The translations under genes and the position numbers were made by a program. The notes beneath the pieces are model-generated. The model saw only the letters and a list, made by a program, of their open reading frames with translations. It did no database searches and was not told the origin of the DNA. From Nitrospirales bacterium (GTDB taxonomy: Bacteria > Nitrospirota > Nitrospiria > Nitrospirales > UBA8639), in NCBI GenBank assembly GCA_021604105.1, contig BQIW01000011.1, forward strand, positions 1 to 64,000: a stretch of DNA of 64,000 nt, in the 5' to 3' direction. This document shows, piece after piece, positions 31,564-42,034 of the stretch (positions within the stretch are counted from its first letter, which is position 1; every line of letters starts with the position of its first letter).

Positions 31564-33798
31564 ATGACAACGATGAATAACTATGAATTTTCCACGAAGC
31601 CGATTTGGCAATTAGGGCGTCAGTATGGCATTGAACCAGTTTATTTTGATGGTTTAGGTGTTGAGCGAAAGGTTACGGTGCCGCATCTTCAGCAAGTCCT
31701 GGCTAGTATGGGGGTGAAGGCCTCATCGAAGAAGGAAATACTTGACTCGCTTGCTCATGCGGCCTCCCGAACCTGGACACAGGTCATTGATTCAGTTGTG
31801 GTGCGGTATCCTTCTGATGCTCCGTTCATGTTGGCGTTGTCTCTTCCTCTAGAGGACATCAGTCTGGAGAAGGTTTCCGTCGTCATCCAGGTGATGGATG
31901 AGAAGGGGGGCAGCCGGCGCCTATCTCTTCCTGGAGCCAGGGGCAAAGTGACATCTGAGAAGGCAATTCGTGGTGTCAAGTATGTCCAGGTTCATTTTCC
32001 TCTTTCGGGAAAATTTCCACTCGGATATTTCCGACTTTCGGTCTGTGTGAAGCTGTACGCAGGGCGAACGGTGGAGGGACAGGCCCTGCTCATCGTGGCA
32101 CCCAGGAAATGTTATCTTCCTCCTTCACCCAAACGGGCTTGGGGGATATCGCTCCAACTCTATGGGTTACGGTCACGCAGAAACTGGGGAATTGGGGATT
32201 TTCGAGATTTAGAAGAGGTTATGAAAGTGGCGGGGACTCGTTGGGGAGTGGCTACCATCGGGGTGAATCCTCTTCATAAACCGGCGGAGGGGTTAACGAG
32301 CCCCTATTCCCCGTCCAGCCGCCTCTTTTGGAGCCCCGTGTATTTGAACCTGGAGGGGGTAGATGAGTGGCGGAGGTCGGCAGGTCTTCGCCAGAGAGCC
32401 AAGAGTGCAAATTTCCAGCGGCGTCTCCAACAATTTCGGGAGAGTCCACTGGTCGACTATGAGGCCGTAAGGAAACTGAAATGGACCGTTCTCGAAGAAT
32501 TATTTCGAGTGTTTCGACGACACCATCTCCAGCCTCAACATCCCACGGCACGTGGGAGGGCGTTTGCCAGATTTGTGTCCGGGTTCCACCCGCATCTGAC
32601 CATGTTTTGTACATTTCAGGTCTTGACAGAACACCTGGGAACGGTGGCTTGGCGTACCTGGCCGAACGTCTTTCAGCATCCCCAGTCACCTGATGTAGAA
32701 GTTTTTCAACGATCCAATGCCACTCGGATACAATTTTATCAATATGTTCAATGGTTGTGTGAGTTGCAATTACAGCAACTCGATCATGTTGCGAAGAAAT
32801 ATTCGTTGTCTCTCCGGCTGTATCACGATCTACCGGTTGGTATTCACCCCGATGGAGCCGATGCCTGGGTCTTTCAAGGTCAGCTTGCCTCAGACATTAC
32901 GGTTGGAGCGCCACCGGACTCCTTTAATCTCAATGGACAGAGTTGGGGACTGGTTGTGCCCAATCCCCTTCGTTTGCGGGAAGATGGCTATCGCTTTCTT
33001 CGGGAAACCTTACGGCAAAATATGCGACATGGTGGAGTCCTGAGGATCGACCATGCCTTGGGGCTGTTTCGGATGTTCTGGGTTCCCAAGGGGGGAACAG
33101 GAAAGGATGGCGTATATGTCAAGACCTATGTCGATGAAATTTTGGCGGTCCTGGCACTAGAAAGCGTGCGACAAAAGGTCATGGTGGTTGGGGAAGATCT
33201 TGGTGCAGTCACTTCTGTTATTCGAAAAAAATTAAGTGCCGCCGGGCTTCTTTCCTATCGCCTACTATTTTTTGAGCGAGAGGATGGGGGGGCGATGATC
33301 CCACCACATGATTATCCTGAGCAGGCGCTTGTGGCTGCCACGACCCATGATCTTCCTACCCTTAAAGGTTTTTGGGCCGGACGGGATATCCTTATTAAGC
33401 AAGAAGGGGGTGTTTACCTCAGAAAAAATGATACCAGGCAAGACCGGCAACAGCGTGCGGAAGATCGGAAACGGTTATGGGACGCCTTGCATCGTGAGGG
33501 CCTCTGGTCTGCCGAGGCCATACCCACTAACCTTTCGGACGAGATGCTTCAAGCCATGTACCGGTATTTAGCCAGGACACCGTCGCGCCTCCTCATCGTG
33601 CAGCTTGAAGATTTGTTGGCAGAGCTTGATCCGCCTAATCTTCCTGGAGCACCGGAATCAGTCTATCCTTCCTGGCGAGTGCGAATTGGTCGAGAATTGA
33701 CTGCTTGGCTCAACGATCCGACTATCCTGCGTTTTGCTAAAGCGATGCAGCGCGAGCGACGGAAAGGCGGACGCATGCACCAGATATGCAGGGAATAG
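31564..33798 (+). CDS. malQ: 4-alpha-glucanotransferase
   Basis: 744 aa; GH77 motifs NPLHKPAEGLTSPYSPSSRLFWSPVYLNLE, VLRIDHALGLFRMFWVP, VVGEDLGAV, HDLPTLKGFW. Confidence 0.95.
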   Translation: MTTMNNYEFSTKPIWQLGRQYGIEPVYFDGLGVERKVTVPHLQQVLASMGVKASSKKEILDSLAHAASRTWTQVIDSVVVRYPSDAPFMLALSLPLEDISLEKVSVVIQVMDEKGGSRRLSLPGARGKVTSEKAIRGVKYVQVHFPLSGKFPLGYFRLSVCVKLYAGRTVEGQALLIVAPRKCYLPPSPKRAWGISLQLYGLRSRRNWGIGDFRDLEEVMKVAGTRWGVATIGVNPLHKPAEGLTSPYSPSSRLFWSPVYLNLEGVDEWRRSAGLRQRAKSANFQRRLQQFRESPLVDYEAVRKLKWTVLEELFRVFRRHHLQPQHPTARGRAFARFVSGFHPHLTMFCTFQVLTEHLGTVAWRTWPNVFQHPQSPDVEVFQRSNATRIQFYQYVQWLCELQLQQLDHVAKKYSLSLRLYHDLPVGIHPDGADAWVFQGQLASDITVGAPPDSFNLNGQSWGLVVPNPLRLREDGYRFLRETLRQNMRHGGVLRIDHALGLFRMFWVPKGGTGKDGVYVKTYVDEILAVLALESVRQKVMVVGEDLGAVTSVIRKKLSAAGLLSYRLLFFEREDGGAMIPPHDYPEQALVAATTHDLPTLKGFWAGRDILIKQEGGVYLRKNDTRQDRQQRAEDRKRLWDALHREGLWSAEAIPTNLSDEMLQAMYRYLARTPSRLLIVQLEDLLAELDPPNLPGAPESVYPSWRVRIGRELTAWLNDPTILRFAKAMQRERRKGGRMHQICRE

Positions 33799-34005
33799 GT
33801 TTCATGAACTCTTCGATAGAAGGATGGACAGGCAGGTTGTTGTCCAGAAGGAAAATAAGGTGTCTCGCCGGAATGTCAGTTGCGTGATCTCCAGGAGGAT
33901 ACTATGATCAACGATTGTCATGGTCCAGTGCTCATCGAGTCTATTGGGGGAAAACAAGGCGTTTCGTCTAAGTAGGTTGATACGGAAGAGAGGACGATCC
34001 TTCAC

Positions 34006-34854
34006 ATGCAAGAGAAAACGTTGACAATGGCCGGTTGGGTGGATGGCTTAACCGCCGCGGTTACTGCAAGCCTGGCGCAAATCGTTGCCTATTTACCAAC
34101 CGTGATTTTGGCGTGCATGCTGTTGGGTCTTGGCTATGTGCTCGCCCGGCTGGTTTCTGTTGTGGTGACCCGCTTGCTGCAATTGATGGGGTTTGACCGG
34201 TTGCTGAGTCGAACCGCTGTGCAAACCTTATTGGAGCGATCAGGAACCAAGCAGAAAATTTCTGAAATTTTGGGGATGATTGGTTTTTGGATTATTTTTC
34301 TGGTCTTTCTCATTCAAGCGTCTGACACCCTCAGTTTGACGATGGTCTCGGATGCCCTGACGAGTATTGCCTATTATATTCCTAAAGTCGGGATTGCAGT
34401 GTTGGTGCTGGTTCTGGGTTTAATCGCCGCGAATTTTGTTCGTGAATTGATTACCATGACGTGTAGCTCGGCAGGAATTACCCACGGGACGATGGTGGCC
34501 CAGGCCGTCTATGTGGCGGTTGTGTTGTTGATCGTGGTCACGGCCATTGACGCACTCGGGATTAATACGGAATTGTTGAACAACACCATTGTCATCCTAT
34601 TGGCAGGATTGATCGGGGGTGCGGCATTGTCGTTTGGGTTGGGGTCACGAAACGCGGTGGCTAATCTCATTGCCGCTCATTATTTAGGGTCAATGGTTCG
34701 AGTGGGCATGACGGTAAAAATTGGAGAGAACCAAGGAATCGTGGTTGCGGTTACACCCATTTCGGTTGTGTTGGAAACTCGGGAAGGCCGGGTCATCATT
34801 CCTGCTACCCAGGTTACCGAATCAACTTCCGTCATTACCCATCCCGAAGATTAA
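34006..34854 (+). CDS. mechanosensitive ion channel (MscS-like/conserved TM helix) family protein
   Basis: 282 aa; multiple TM helices, GLIGGAALSFGLGSRNAVANLIAAHYL, then short beta domain. Confidence 0.85.
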   Translation: MQEKTLTMAGWVDGLTAAVTASLAQIVAYLPTVILACMLLGLGYVLARLVSVVVTRLLQLMGFDRLLSRTAVQTLLERSGTKQKISEILGMIGFWIIFLVFLIQASDTLSLTMVSDALTSIAYYIPKVGIAVLVLVLGLIAANFVRELITMTCSSAGITHGTMVAQAVYVAVVLLIVVTAIDALGINTELLNNTIVILLAGLIGGAALSFGLGSRNAVANLIAAHYLGSMVRVGMTVKIGENQGIVVAVTPISVVLETREGRVIIPATQVTESTSVITHPED

Positions 34855-34857
34855 CAT

Positions 34858-35694
34858 ATGGAACTTGAGCATCGGCTTACTCTAGGGTATTTGCAGGCCC
34901 ATCCCGTGGAAGCGGCTCGTCATTTGGAATCGCTGGATCCTCATGAATCGGCTTCGCTTCTGGAGGCCTTACCCGGGGAGGAAATCGCTGGTGTCTTAGA
35001 GCATTGTTTGCCGGTGTCCACGGCAAAAATCATCGAAGAACTTTCCAAAGATCTTGGAGCAGGCGTCTTAGGCGCCATGAATGCCACATCGGCAATCGGG
35101 GTCCTTCGGCAATTTTCTGAACCAGTTCGCCAGGACGTGTTGGACCGGTTAGATAATCCGATGGGGGCTACCCTTCGCCGTGCCTTGCGGTACTCACCCA
35201 ACACGGCAGGAAGTTTAGCGGACCCTCAGGTGTTTACTCTCCCACCTGATATTGTCGTCGAAGAGGCCATAGACCGTATCCGTACCTATGGTCAGAAAGC
35301 CATGTACTATGTTTATGTCATCGATCGTGATAGCAAACTGGAAGGTGTCCTCACATTGAGACAACTGCTGATTGATCGGTCTGATCATTTGGTCGGAACC
35401 TTGATGGAGACCCAGATCACGACCTTATCAGCAGAAGCTAATTTGGAAGAAATTCTCAAACATTCTGAGTGGAGCCGATTTCATACCTTGCCGGTGGTCG
35501 ATCGATGGGGAACATTTTTTGGAGCCTTGCGATATCGCATGTTACGTAGGATTGAGAAAGATGTCGGAGGCAAAGCCCCGTTGGGATCGGTGAGTGATTC
35601 GCTTATGCAACTTTGGGAAGTCTATTCGTTAACCGGCATTCGCTTAATGACCGATGTAGCGGAAACGCTACAAGAACGGAACAAAAGAGGGTGA
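34858..35694 (+). CDS. MgtE-like N-domain plus CBS pair protein lacking the transmembrane domain
   Basis: 278 aa; MgtE_N-like helical repeats (ESASLLEALPGEEIAGVLEHC) followed by two CBS motifs, no TM segment. Confidence 0.85.
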   Translation: MELEHRLTLGYLQAHPVEAARHLESLDPHESASLLEALPGEEIAGVLEHCLPVSTAKIIEELSKDLGAGVLGAMNATSAIGVLRQFSEPVRQDVLDRLDNPMGATLRRALRYSPNTAGSLADPQVFTLPPDIVVEEAIDRIRTYGQKAMYYVYVIDRDSKLEGVLTLRQLLIDRSDHLVGTLMETQITTLSAEANLEEILKHSEWSRFHTLPVVDRWGTFFGALRYRMLRRIEKDVGGKAPLGSVSDSLMQLWEVYSLTGIRLMTDVAETLQERNKRG

Positions 35695-37025
35695 GGGAAT
35701 TAACCGCACAGGGTGGTACGAAGGTTCGGGGGAGAGGGCATCTCCTCAACGAAGCATTTTTCCAGAACCACCATGAGGAAGCCGCACATATTCTCGAAGA
35801 GTATCCGGTGGAGGATATTCTGCGAGTCTTGCAAGGAACCAGTCCGAAAAATGCGGCGAATCTTCTGGCCTGTATCACTCCTCCCGTTGCTGCGGATACC
35901 TTGGCGATCATGCCCACCGATTTACTGAAACAGGTCGTACCGCATCTCTCGCCGTCATTAGCAGCATCTCTGTTTCAACGGCTGGACGACGATCTTCAAC
36001 GCGCGATTCTTTTCAGAGTTCCTGAACGGTATGCCCAGGAAATTCTGTCCTACATGACGTACCCGGAGGAATCCGTCGGCCGGATTATGGATCCCAAATT
36101 TTTCGTGTTGCAGGAGGAAAGCACGGTCCGGGAAGCCATGGTACAGGTGCGGATCAGGGCGCAGAAAGATGTCCACGATGTCTATGTCATTGATCGAACC
36201 CAAAGGCTCGTGGGCCGGATTTCCGTTCGTGATTTGTTGCTGGTGGATCCGGAAGAAAAACTGCAGTCGGTTATGGTTCAGGACCTTCCCACCATTCATC
36301 CTTTGGAGTCGCGAGAAGAGATTATTGAACTTTTTGGTGAACGACATTTTTTTACGATTCCGGTTGTGGATCTGGACGAACGACTATTAGGCGTTGTCCG
36401 GAATGAAGCCATTATTAAGGCCAGTCAGGAAGATGCGAGTGCAGACCTGTTAACGATGGTGGGAGCCAATAAAGATGAGCGTGCGCTTTCCCCTGTGTGG
36501 TTTTCGGTCCGAAAACGATTACCATGGTTGCAACTGAATCTGTTAACGGCATTCTTTGCCGCCTTCGTCGTGGGAATGTTTGAAGGGACTATTGCAAAAT
36601 TTACCGCTCTGGCTGTCTTACTTCCGATTGTCGCCGGGCAGTCAGGCAATACCGGAGCTCAATCCCTGGCTGTGGTCATTCGCGGGTTGGCTCTGCGGGA
36701 TATTCGACCATCCCAATGGCTCAGGGTCAGCGGAAAAGAAGTTTATGTCGCCTTTTTAAATGGCCTGGCGGTCTCTGTCACGGCGTGTTTCGCCGTGGGA
36801 CTATGGAGCCGGTCATGGGGTTTGGTCTTCATCATCGGATCGTCCATGATTATTTCGATGGTTATTGCGGGGTTATCCGGCGCGATCATTCCCATTGCGT
36901 TGAAGGCACTCAAACAGGATCCGGCTCAATCCTCCTCCATTGTGTTAACCACGGTCACCGATGTGGTCGGGTTTTTCAGCTTCTTAGGCCTTGCCACCTT
37001 GCTTTCAAGTTTATTGGAAACTTGA
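35691..37025 (+). CDS. mgtE: magnesium transporter MgtE
   Basis: MgtE_N, CBS pair and C-terminal TM domain (LLPIVAGQSGNTGAQSLAVVIRGLAL). GTG at 35691 overlaps previous stop as GTGA; track start 35613. Confidence 0.95.
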   Translation: MRELTAQGGTKVRGRGHLLNEAFFQNHHEEAAHILEEYPVEDILRVLQGTSPKNAANLLACITPPVAADTLAIMPTDLLKQVVPHLSPSLAASLFQRLDDDLQRAILFRVPERYAQEILSYMTYPEESVGRIMDPKFFVLQEESTVREAMVQVRIRAQKDVHDVYVIDRTQRLVGRISVRDLLLVDPEEKLQSVMVQDLPTIHPLESREEIIELFGERHFFTIPVVDLDERLLGVVRNEAIIKASQEDASADLLTMVGANKDERALSPVWFSVRKRLPWLQLNLLTAFFAAFVVGMFEGTIAKFTALAVLLPIVAGQSGNTGAQSLAVVIRGLALRDIRPSQWLRVSGKEVYVAFLNGLAVSVTACFAVGLWSRSWGLVFIIGSSMIISMVIAGLSGAIIPIALKALKQDPAQSSSIVLTTVTDVVGFFSFLGLATLLSSLLET

Positions 37026-37199
37026 TCTTTGATTGGCCTGTGGGCAGTATCCTTATTCATGTGCACTCCATCCTTATCCTATCCCCATCCCGGGCCCTTT
37101 TTTTTTGCAAGAAAATTTCTGATTGCCTCCTAAATGATGGTAGGGTAGTATCATTTTCTCTCTCATTTTTATCTTATGTTATCGAGGAAAGGAGGCTCC

Positions 37200-37967
37200 A
37201 TGGTATCACAAAAGACATCTAAAACTGATCGGGTGGGGACATTGGACCAGGATATTACCCGAATTCGTCATCAGTTAGAGATCTTAAAAAAATTTCTGGT
37301 AGATGAGCCTTCCACTGTTGTCTTAAACGAATTTGATTCCGCTACAGAAGACATTCTCGCCGATGCGTTGGGCGGTTCTTCTCCGCTCTTAGATACCTAT
37401 GATTATGCCCAACTTGGAGAGGCAGCTGGGCTGATGAATCTTTCCGAAGAGGCACCCGAAGGCACCACCCATCACTCCCAGCGGGAAACGATCCGCCAAC
37501 GGCAGCGAGTACTAGAAAGCGCTATTGCCGATCTTGAGGCCAGGCGTGCCTCTCTCTCGCAGGAATCAAAGAAACGGAAAGCGTCCGGGCCGACTGTTGC
37601 CGACTATATGGCAAAATCTGTGCGATCGGTGTCGCTCGAAGCCACCTTGCAGGAAGTCGGACAGTGCCTTCAACAATGGAAAATTGGGTCGGTGTTAATT
37701 CAAAGCGGAGATGAGTACCTGGGGTATATCACCGAAACTGAATTGACTCGAGAGGTCGTCGCGTCTGGAACAGACCCTGTTACCACCACGGTGAAGACCT
37801 GCATGCGCGAACCGTTAGTCACGGTTGAGACCAGTGATCCAATTGTCGAAGCCGTGCGTCTGATGAAAGAAAAAGGTACCAGGCACCTCGCGGTCACAGA
37901 AAGTAACAGGATCGTGGGTGTAGTTTCCGTATCAGATATTATCCGGTATTATTCTGGGGTTGTGTAA
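37200..37967 (+). CDS. CBS domain-containing protein
   Basis: Two CBS motifs (VADYMAKSVRSVSLEATLQEVGQCL...; MREPLVTVETSDPIVEAVRLMKEKGTRHLAV); ATG 37200, track start 37176. Confidence 0.85.
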   Translation: MVSQKTSKTDRVGTLDQDITRIRHQLEILKKFLVDEPSTVVLNEFDSATEDILADALGGSSPLLDTYDYAQLGEAAGLMNLSEEAPEGTTHHSQRETIRQRQRVLESAIADLEARRASLSQESKKRKASGPTVADYMAKSVRSVSLEATLQEVGQCLQQWKIGSVLIQSGDEYLGYITETELTREVVASGTDPVTTTVKTCMREPLVTVETSDPIVEAVRLMKEKGTRHLAVTESNRIVGVVSVSDIIRYYSGVV

Positions 37968-38240
37968 ACATTAGTCTTTTGAGAGATTATCACTCGCCTC
38001 CTGGCATCGGTCTGCCAGGCTCTCTTCCTCTGGGACACATGCGGGTTTATACGTGGTTGTGTTTCTTGAGGAGGGTTCCACATTTTTCCATACTATTTTT
38101 AATTCCCCATTAGAATGCCGCTTCCGAAGCCGGCGGACATAAGGTGAGAAGAATCTGCCTGATGGACCTCTTGGACAATCGTGTTTTCAGCAACGGCATA
38201 ATCGAATCCGAGTTCGCAGTCCACGCCTCAGGAACTGAAT

Positions 38241-39740
38241 ATGAGGAAAAAAGGTGATAGGAGAAACACGGTGACGCGTCACTTTCCCGGGCTCACGGAG
38301 ATCTTGGGTTCGGTCCTGGCGGTGTGGATCGGGTTTAGCGGTGTTGTTGCGCTGAGTATTGGATTTGACCGCCGTGCCGGATGGGCAGGTGAATCATCAG
38401 AGTCCTCCCTGGCACGAACGGAGGAAAAGGCCTTTCAGCAAGGAGGATTTGCGGAGGTGGCTCAGGCCGTGACCCCGGCTGTGGTGAATATCACGGCAAC
38501 CGTTGATATTATCGAATCCCGGGGAGGAAACTTTCCACTTCCGTTTAGAGGTTTTGGGGAGAGCCAACCGCCACCGGGTATTCCCAAACGTCAAAAGGGT
38601 TCAGGGTCAGGCGTCATTCTGTCTTCCGACGGATATATTATGACCAATAATCATGTGGTTGCCGAAAGCCGGGATCTCCTTGTCACTCTTCCCGATACGC
38701 GTGAATTTCCAGCCTGGGTGGTTGGGACGGATCCCGAGACGGATTTGGCGGTTATCAAAATTCGGGCAGACGATCTTCCTGTGATTCCCTGGGGAAATTC
38801 GTCCGCGTTAGCCGTTGGCCAATATGTATTGGCCATTGGCAATCCGTTTGGTTTGAATTCAACGGTAACCCTTGGGATCGTCAGCGCTCTTGATCGAGGG
38901 GGTATGGGGTTGGCTCGCTTTGAAGATTTCATTCAGACCGATGCGGCAATTAATCCGGGAAATTCAGGTGGGGCATTGGTGAACACCCGAGGAGAATTAG
39001 TTGGCATCAATACGGCAATAGCCTCTCAAAGTGGAGGATATCAAGGAGTGGGGTTCGCTGTGCCTTCTGCATTGGCAAGGCCTGTGTTAGAGGAATTGAT
39101 CAAAAACGGCAAGATTGTCAGGGGGTATTTGGGACTGGGGGTACAGGAAATGACGACGGAACTCGCTCCGTGGTTTGGCCTGCGAAGCGGTGAAGGAGCC
39201 CTCGTGACCGACGTGGTTCCCGGTGGGCCCGCCGATAAAGCGGGCATACATCGGGGAGAGGTCATTCTTGAGTACCAGGGACAAAGCGTAAAAGATGGAC
39301 AAATGTTGCTGGAACACGTGACACGTGCCCCTATTGGAGAACAGATTGAACTGGGTATGGTCGAAAATGGAAAAAAACGTAAGGTAAGAGCAGTCATCCG
39401 TGAGCAACCACCGGCCCCTCAGGCCCGGCGTATTCGAATGCCTCGAGTGGAACATCCTCTTGCCGGGGTGGAAGTGGCCGATGTCGATGAGGCGGCCATT
39501 CAGGAATATGATCTGAATCCTACCATCAAAGGAGCGGTGGTCTCCTTCCTTGAGGAAGGATGTACCGCGGAGTTAGCGGGGATCATAGAAGGAGATGTCA
39601 TTATTGAACTGAATAAGCATCCCGTGGAATCCGTCAGGGAGTATACCTCATGGTTCAAACGGCTCAAGAAGGAACAAGCGGTACTGGTAGTGCTTGTCCG
39701 TTCCTCACGTCATTTATATGTGGTGGTGAAATCTTCCTGA
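38241..39740 (+). CDS. HtrA/DegP family serine protease with two PDZ domains (paralogue 1)
   Basis: 499 aa; catalytic motifs [23 protein letters not shown]. Confidence 0.95.
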   Translation: MRKKGDRRNTVTRHFPGLTEILGSVLAVWIGFSGVVALSIGFDRRAGWAGESSESSLARTEEKAFQQGGFAEVAQAVTPAVVNITATVDIIESRGGNFPLPFRGFGESQPPPGIPKRQKGSGSGVILSSDGYIMTNNHVVAESRDLLVTLPDTREFPAWVVGTDPETDLAVIKIRADDLPVIPWGNSSALAVGQYVLAIGNPFGLNSTVTLGIVSALDRGGMGLARFEDFIQTDAAINPGNSGGALVNTRGELVGINTAIASQSGGYQGVGFAVPSALARPVLEELIKNGKIVRGYLGLGVQEMTTELAPWFGLRSGEGALVTDVVPGGPADKAGIHRGEVILEYQGQSVKDGQMLLEHVTRAPIGEQIELGMVENGKKRKVRAVIREQPPAPQARRIRMPRVEHPLAGVEVADVDEAAIQEYDLNPTIKGAVVSFLEEGCTAELAGIIEGDVIIELNKHPVESVREYTSWFKRLKKEQAVLVVLVRSSRHLYVVVKSS

Positions 39741-39893
39741 AGGAGTCAGGATGTGAAGGGTTTCTGGTGATTCACGGATGTATCTGAGGAGCGTTTGTCC
39801 GCGGCATTTAAACTGTTTGACCAATGGATCTTTGTTTTTCCCCAAGATGCCGGGGATATTTGTAAATTCCTGGTGGAAAATAAGAGCACCAGA

Positions 39894-40529
39894 TCAAAAT
39901 GGAGCGATCAAATCGGTAAACTCGAAGTCGAAAAAAAACAAGATGGTATATTCGTTGAAGTAGGTAGACCCTTGAAACCAGGGAGTAGAGCGAATAAATT
40001 GTCCTGTTGCCGTTTCATAAATATCCAGGCGGAATCGAGTATATCCTGACAATTTTTGAGAAGCGTATATCGCAATCTCGGGCAAGGCAATTGGGAGGAG
40101 CGTACTCTGTATTGGAGGTAACCCGAACAAGGAGGACCGTTGCTCGACTCCTAGACCTTGCACAAGGATGTGGATCCGGTACTTGGCTTTAGCTGGATCC
40201 ATAACGATTTTCAGCCCGCTTTCTCCCAGCCAACTCCCAATCGCACCCTTAAAAAAGTCTTGGGCAACGGCCAATCCCTGTTCAACGCTTAATCCGGAGA
40301 TATCGAGACTTACGGTATCTCCAGAGGTCAAAGGAATGGGCATGGTGTTCTCTCCATGCAGGCTGCGGTCCACAGCCTGAGTCATGAGGAATTGCTGGAC
40401 TGCAGTTGGCGATGCGGGAAGGGGTATGGCATTCATGGCGCCGCAACCGGTCAGTATTCCCACTAACAGGAGTACCTGGAGAATATTGATTAGGGACCTA
40501 TCAACCCTTGCTTCGGTAAACCAAACCAC
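39894..40529 (-). CDS. hypothetical lipoprotein, paralogue of 12285..12911
   Basis: 211 aa; lipobox ILTGC; GLPPIQSTLLPIALPEIAIY...GYTRFRLDIYETATGQFI matches the first copy. Confidence 0.75.
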   Translation of the reverse strand: MVWFTEARVDRSLINILQVLLLVGILTGCGAMNAIPLPASPTAVQQFLMTQAVDRSLHGENTMPIPLTSGDTVSLDISGLSVEQGLAVAQDFFKGAIGSWLGESGLKIVMDPAKAKYRIHILVQGLGVEQRSSLFGLPPIQSTLLPIALPEIAIYASQKLSGYTRFRLDIYETATGQFIRSTPWFQGSTYFNEYTILFFFDFEFTDLIAPF

Positions 40530-40606
40530 TTTTACCTCTTTTTTTGATAAAACCAGGGAAGTACGTGAGTCAACTTCAAGGGGAACAGGTGTTCAATACT
40601 GCCTCG

Positions 40607-41053
40607 TTAGTTTAGGGGGACAAATCCTGGGGAATCATTCATTGAGCCGGATTCCTTTGTCTGGGTTGATGGAACGGACGTATTCGGAGGCGTCGCAACG
40701 GCAGGGTTCATCTCCGTGTGTTTGGTGACCCGAATCAGCGTGGGGTCGTGAACAAAAGGTTTGTATTGCGGCACGTCTAATGTCACCAGATCCCGTTCCT
40801 CAATGAGGAGATCAATTTCAGGCACCCGTTGCTGAAAGGTGGCTAAAATGCTTCCGTCTTGAGTCGTCATGGTGACCAGTAATTGGTCCTCCTGGCGTTG
40901 TTTGTGTGTCACCGATCCTTCAAGTGGATGCATGGTGTCCTTCAAAAAAGCGGGAAGATAGGAATCCAAATACCGTGTGGCTAGCATCGGGCCGCTTAAG
41001 CCGAGCCCTGTTCCTAGCAAAAAAACCGTCGCCGGTATGACCCATGGCCTCAT
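40607..41053 (-). CDS. hypothetical N-terminally anchored envelope protein
   Basis: 148 aa; hydrophobic N-terminus; start overlaps previous gene's stop as ATGA. Confidence 0.6.
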   Translation of the reverse strand: MRPWVIPATVFLLGTGLGLSGPMLATRYLDSYLPAFLKDTMHPLEGSVTHKQRQEDQLLVTMTTQDGSILATFQQRVPEIDLLIEERDLVTLDVPQYKPFVHDPTLIRVTKHTEMNPAVATPPNTSVPSTQTKESGSMNDSPGFVPLN

Positions 41054-41430
41054 GATTTCTTTTCCGTGGTTGGAGGTTCGTCTATTGGTTTTTCCGATTC
41101 TGTTGAAAGAAAGGTCTGCTGTGTGGTTGGAGGTTCGTCTAATGGTTTTTCCGATTCTGTTGGAGGAGAGGTCTGCTGTGTGGTTGGAAGTTTGTCTTCC
41201 AGTGGTACCTGCTGCGATGGACCAGGTTTCTGCTGTCCACGAATAAACGTTTCCAGGCGACTGAGGGCATCAGCGGTCATATCGCGGGCCCCCTTGGTCG
41301 CATGTTCGGATTTTTCGGTGAGGTCTTCAATTTGTCGACGGAGATCGCGCATTCCCCCGCCGGTTCGTTTAAATGCCATGATCGCAATCACTAAGGCGGC
41401 GATAGCGATCAGCAGGGCCAATACTTCCAT
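41050..41430 (-). CDS. hypothetical membrane-anchored coiled-coil protein with repetitive C-terminus
   Basis: 126 aa; N-terminal TM, coiled coil, C-terminal 19-aa tandem repeat SEKPLDEPPTTQQT... Confidence 0.6.
   Translation of the reverse strand: MEVLALLIAIAALVIAIMAFKRTGGGMRDLRRQIEDLTEKSEHATKGARDMTADALSRLETFIRGQQKPGPSQQVPLEDKLPTTQQTSPPTESEKPLDEPPTTQQTFLSTESEKPIDEPPTTEKKS
41066..41200. repeat. 57-bp in-frame tandem repeat (about 2.3 units)
   Basis: GTGGTTGGAGGTTCGTCTA-TGGTTTTTCCGATTCTGTTG... starting at 41066, 41123, and partially at 41180. Confidence 0.85.
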
Positions 41431-42034
41431 GATGATTTCCTCCTGTTCTGGGCAAGCCGTCCAGTTAAAATGTAAAAAGCGTTGAGGCTATGTGAGTACC
41501 AATTTGCAGATTAAAACACATTTGCTGAAATAACCGTCCTCTTGTCCTTCCGGATATCAGGTCTGTCTGCCCTCTCTTTATTATTGTGACACGACGTGCA
41601 TTGGGAATCTACCGCCAACCTGTTTTGTCTGTACACGGACACCTTGAAAAGTCGATGGTGACCCTTCTCATGGGTGTGGCCACGGCCGAATCCGGTGGCA
41701 TGCCCTGTTTGCTCATTTGGGGAAAATGGTTGCCCGCGGCCTCCGGATGACATAAGGCGCAGAGGCGCCTTTTTATTGGTTGGCAATTGGATTGTAGCCG
41801 GCATTTGATTTCTTAGCGGAGAAATGCGTCAGGATTACCTCTTATGTTGATGTGCGCCTTGCCATTATCTAATAGGATGAACTCATTTGAGGCTCTGAAC
41901 ATATGAACGGGCTCATCAAAGGATCGTGTGAAAATTAATCAAAATTAATAGTCAATTAATACTCAGCTTATACTGAATAGATAGGATGTCGATACGAAAT
42001 ATCTCAGCGACGGCTATCTTACTATCAAGGAGGA

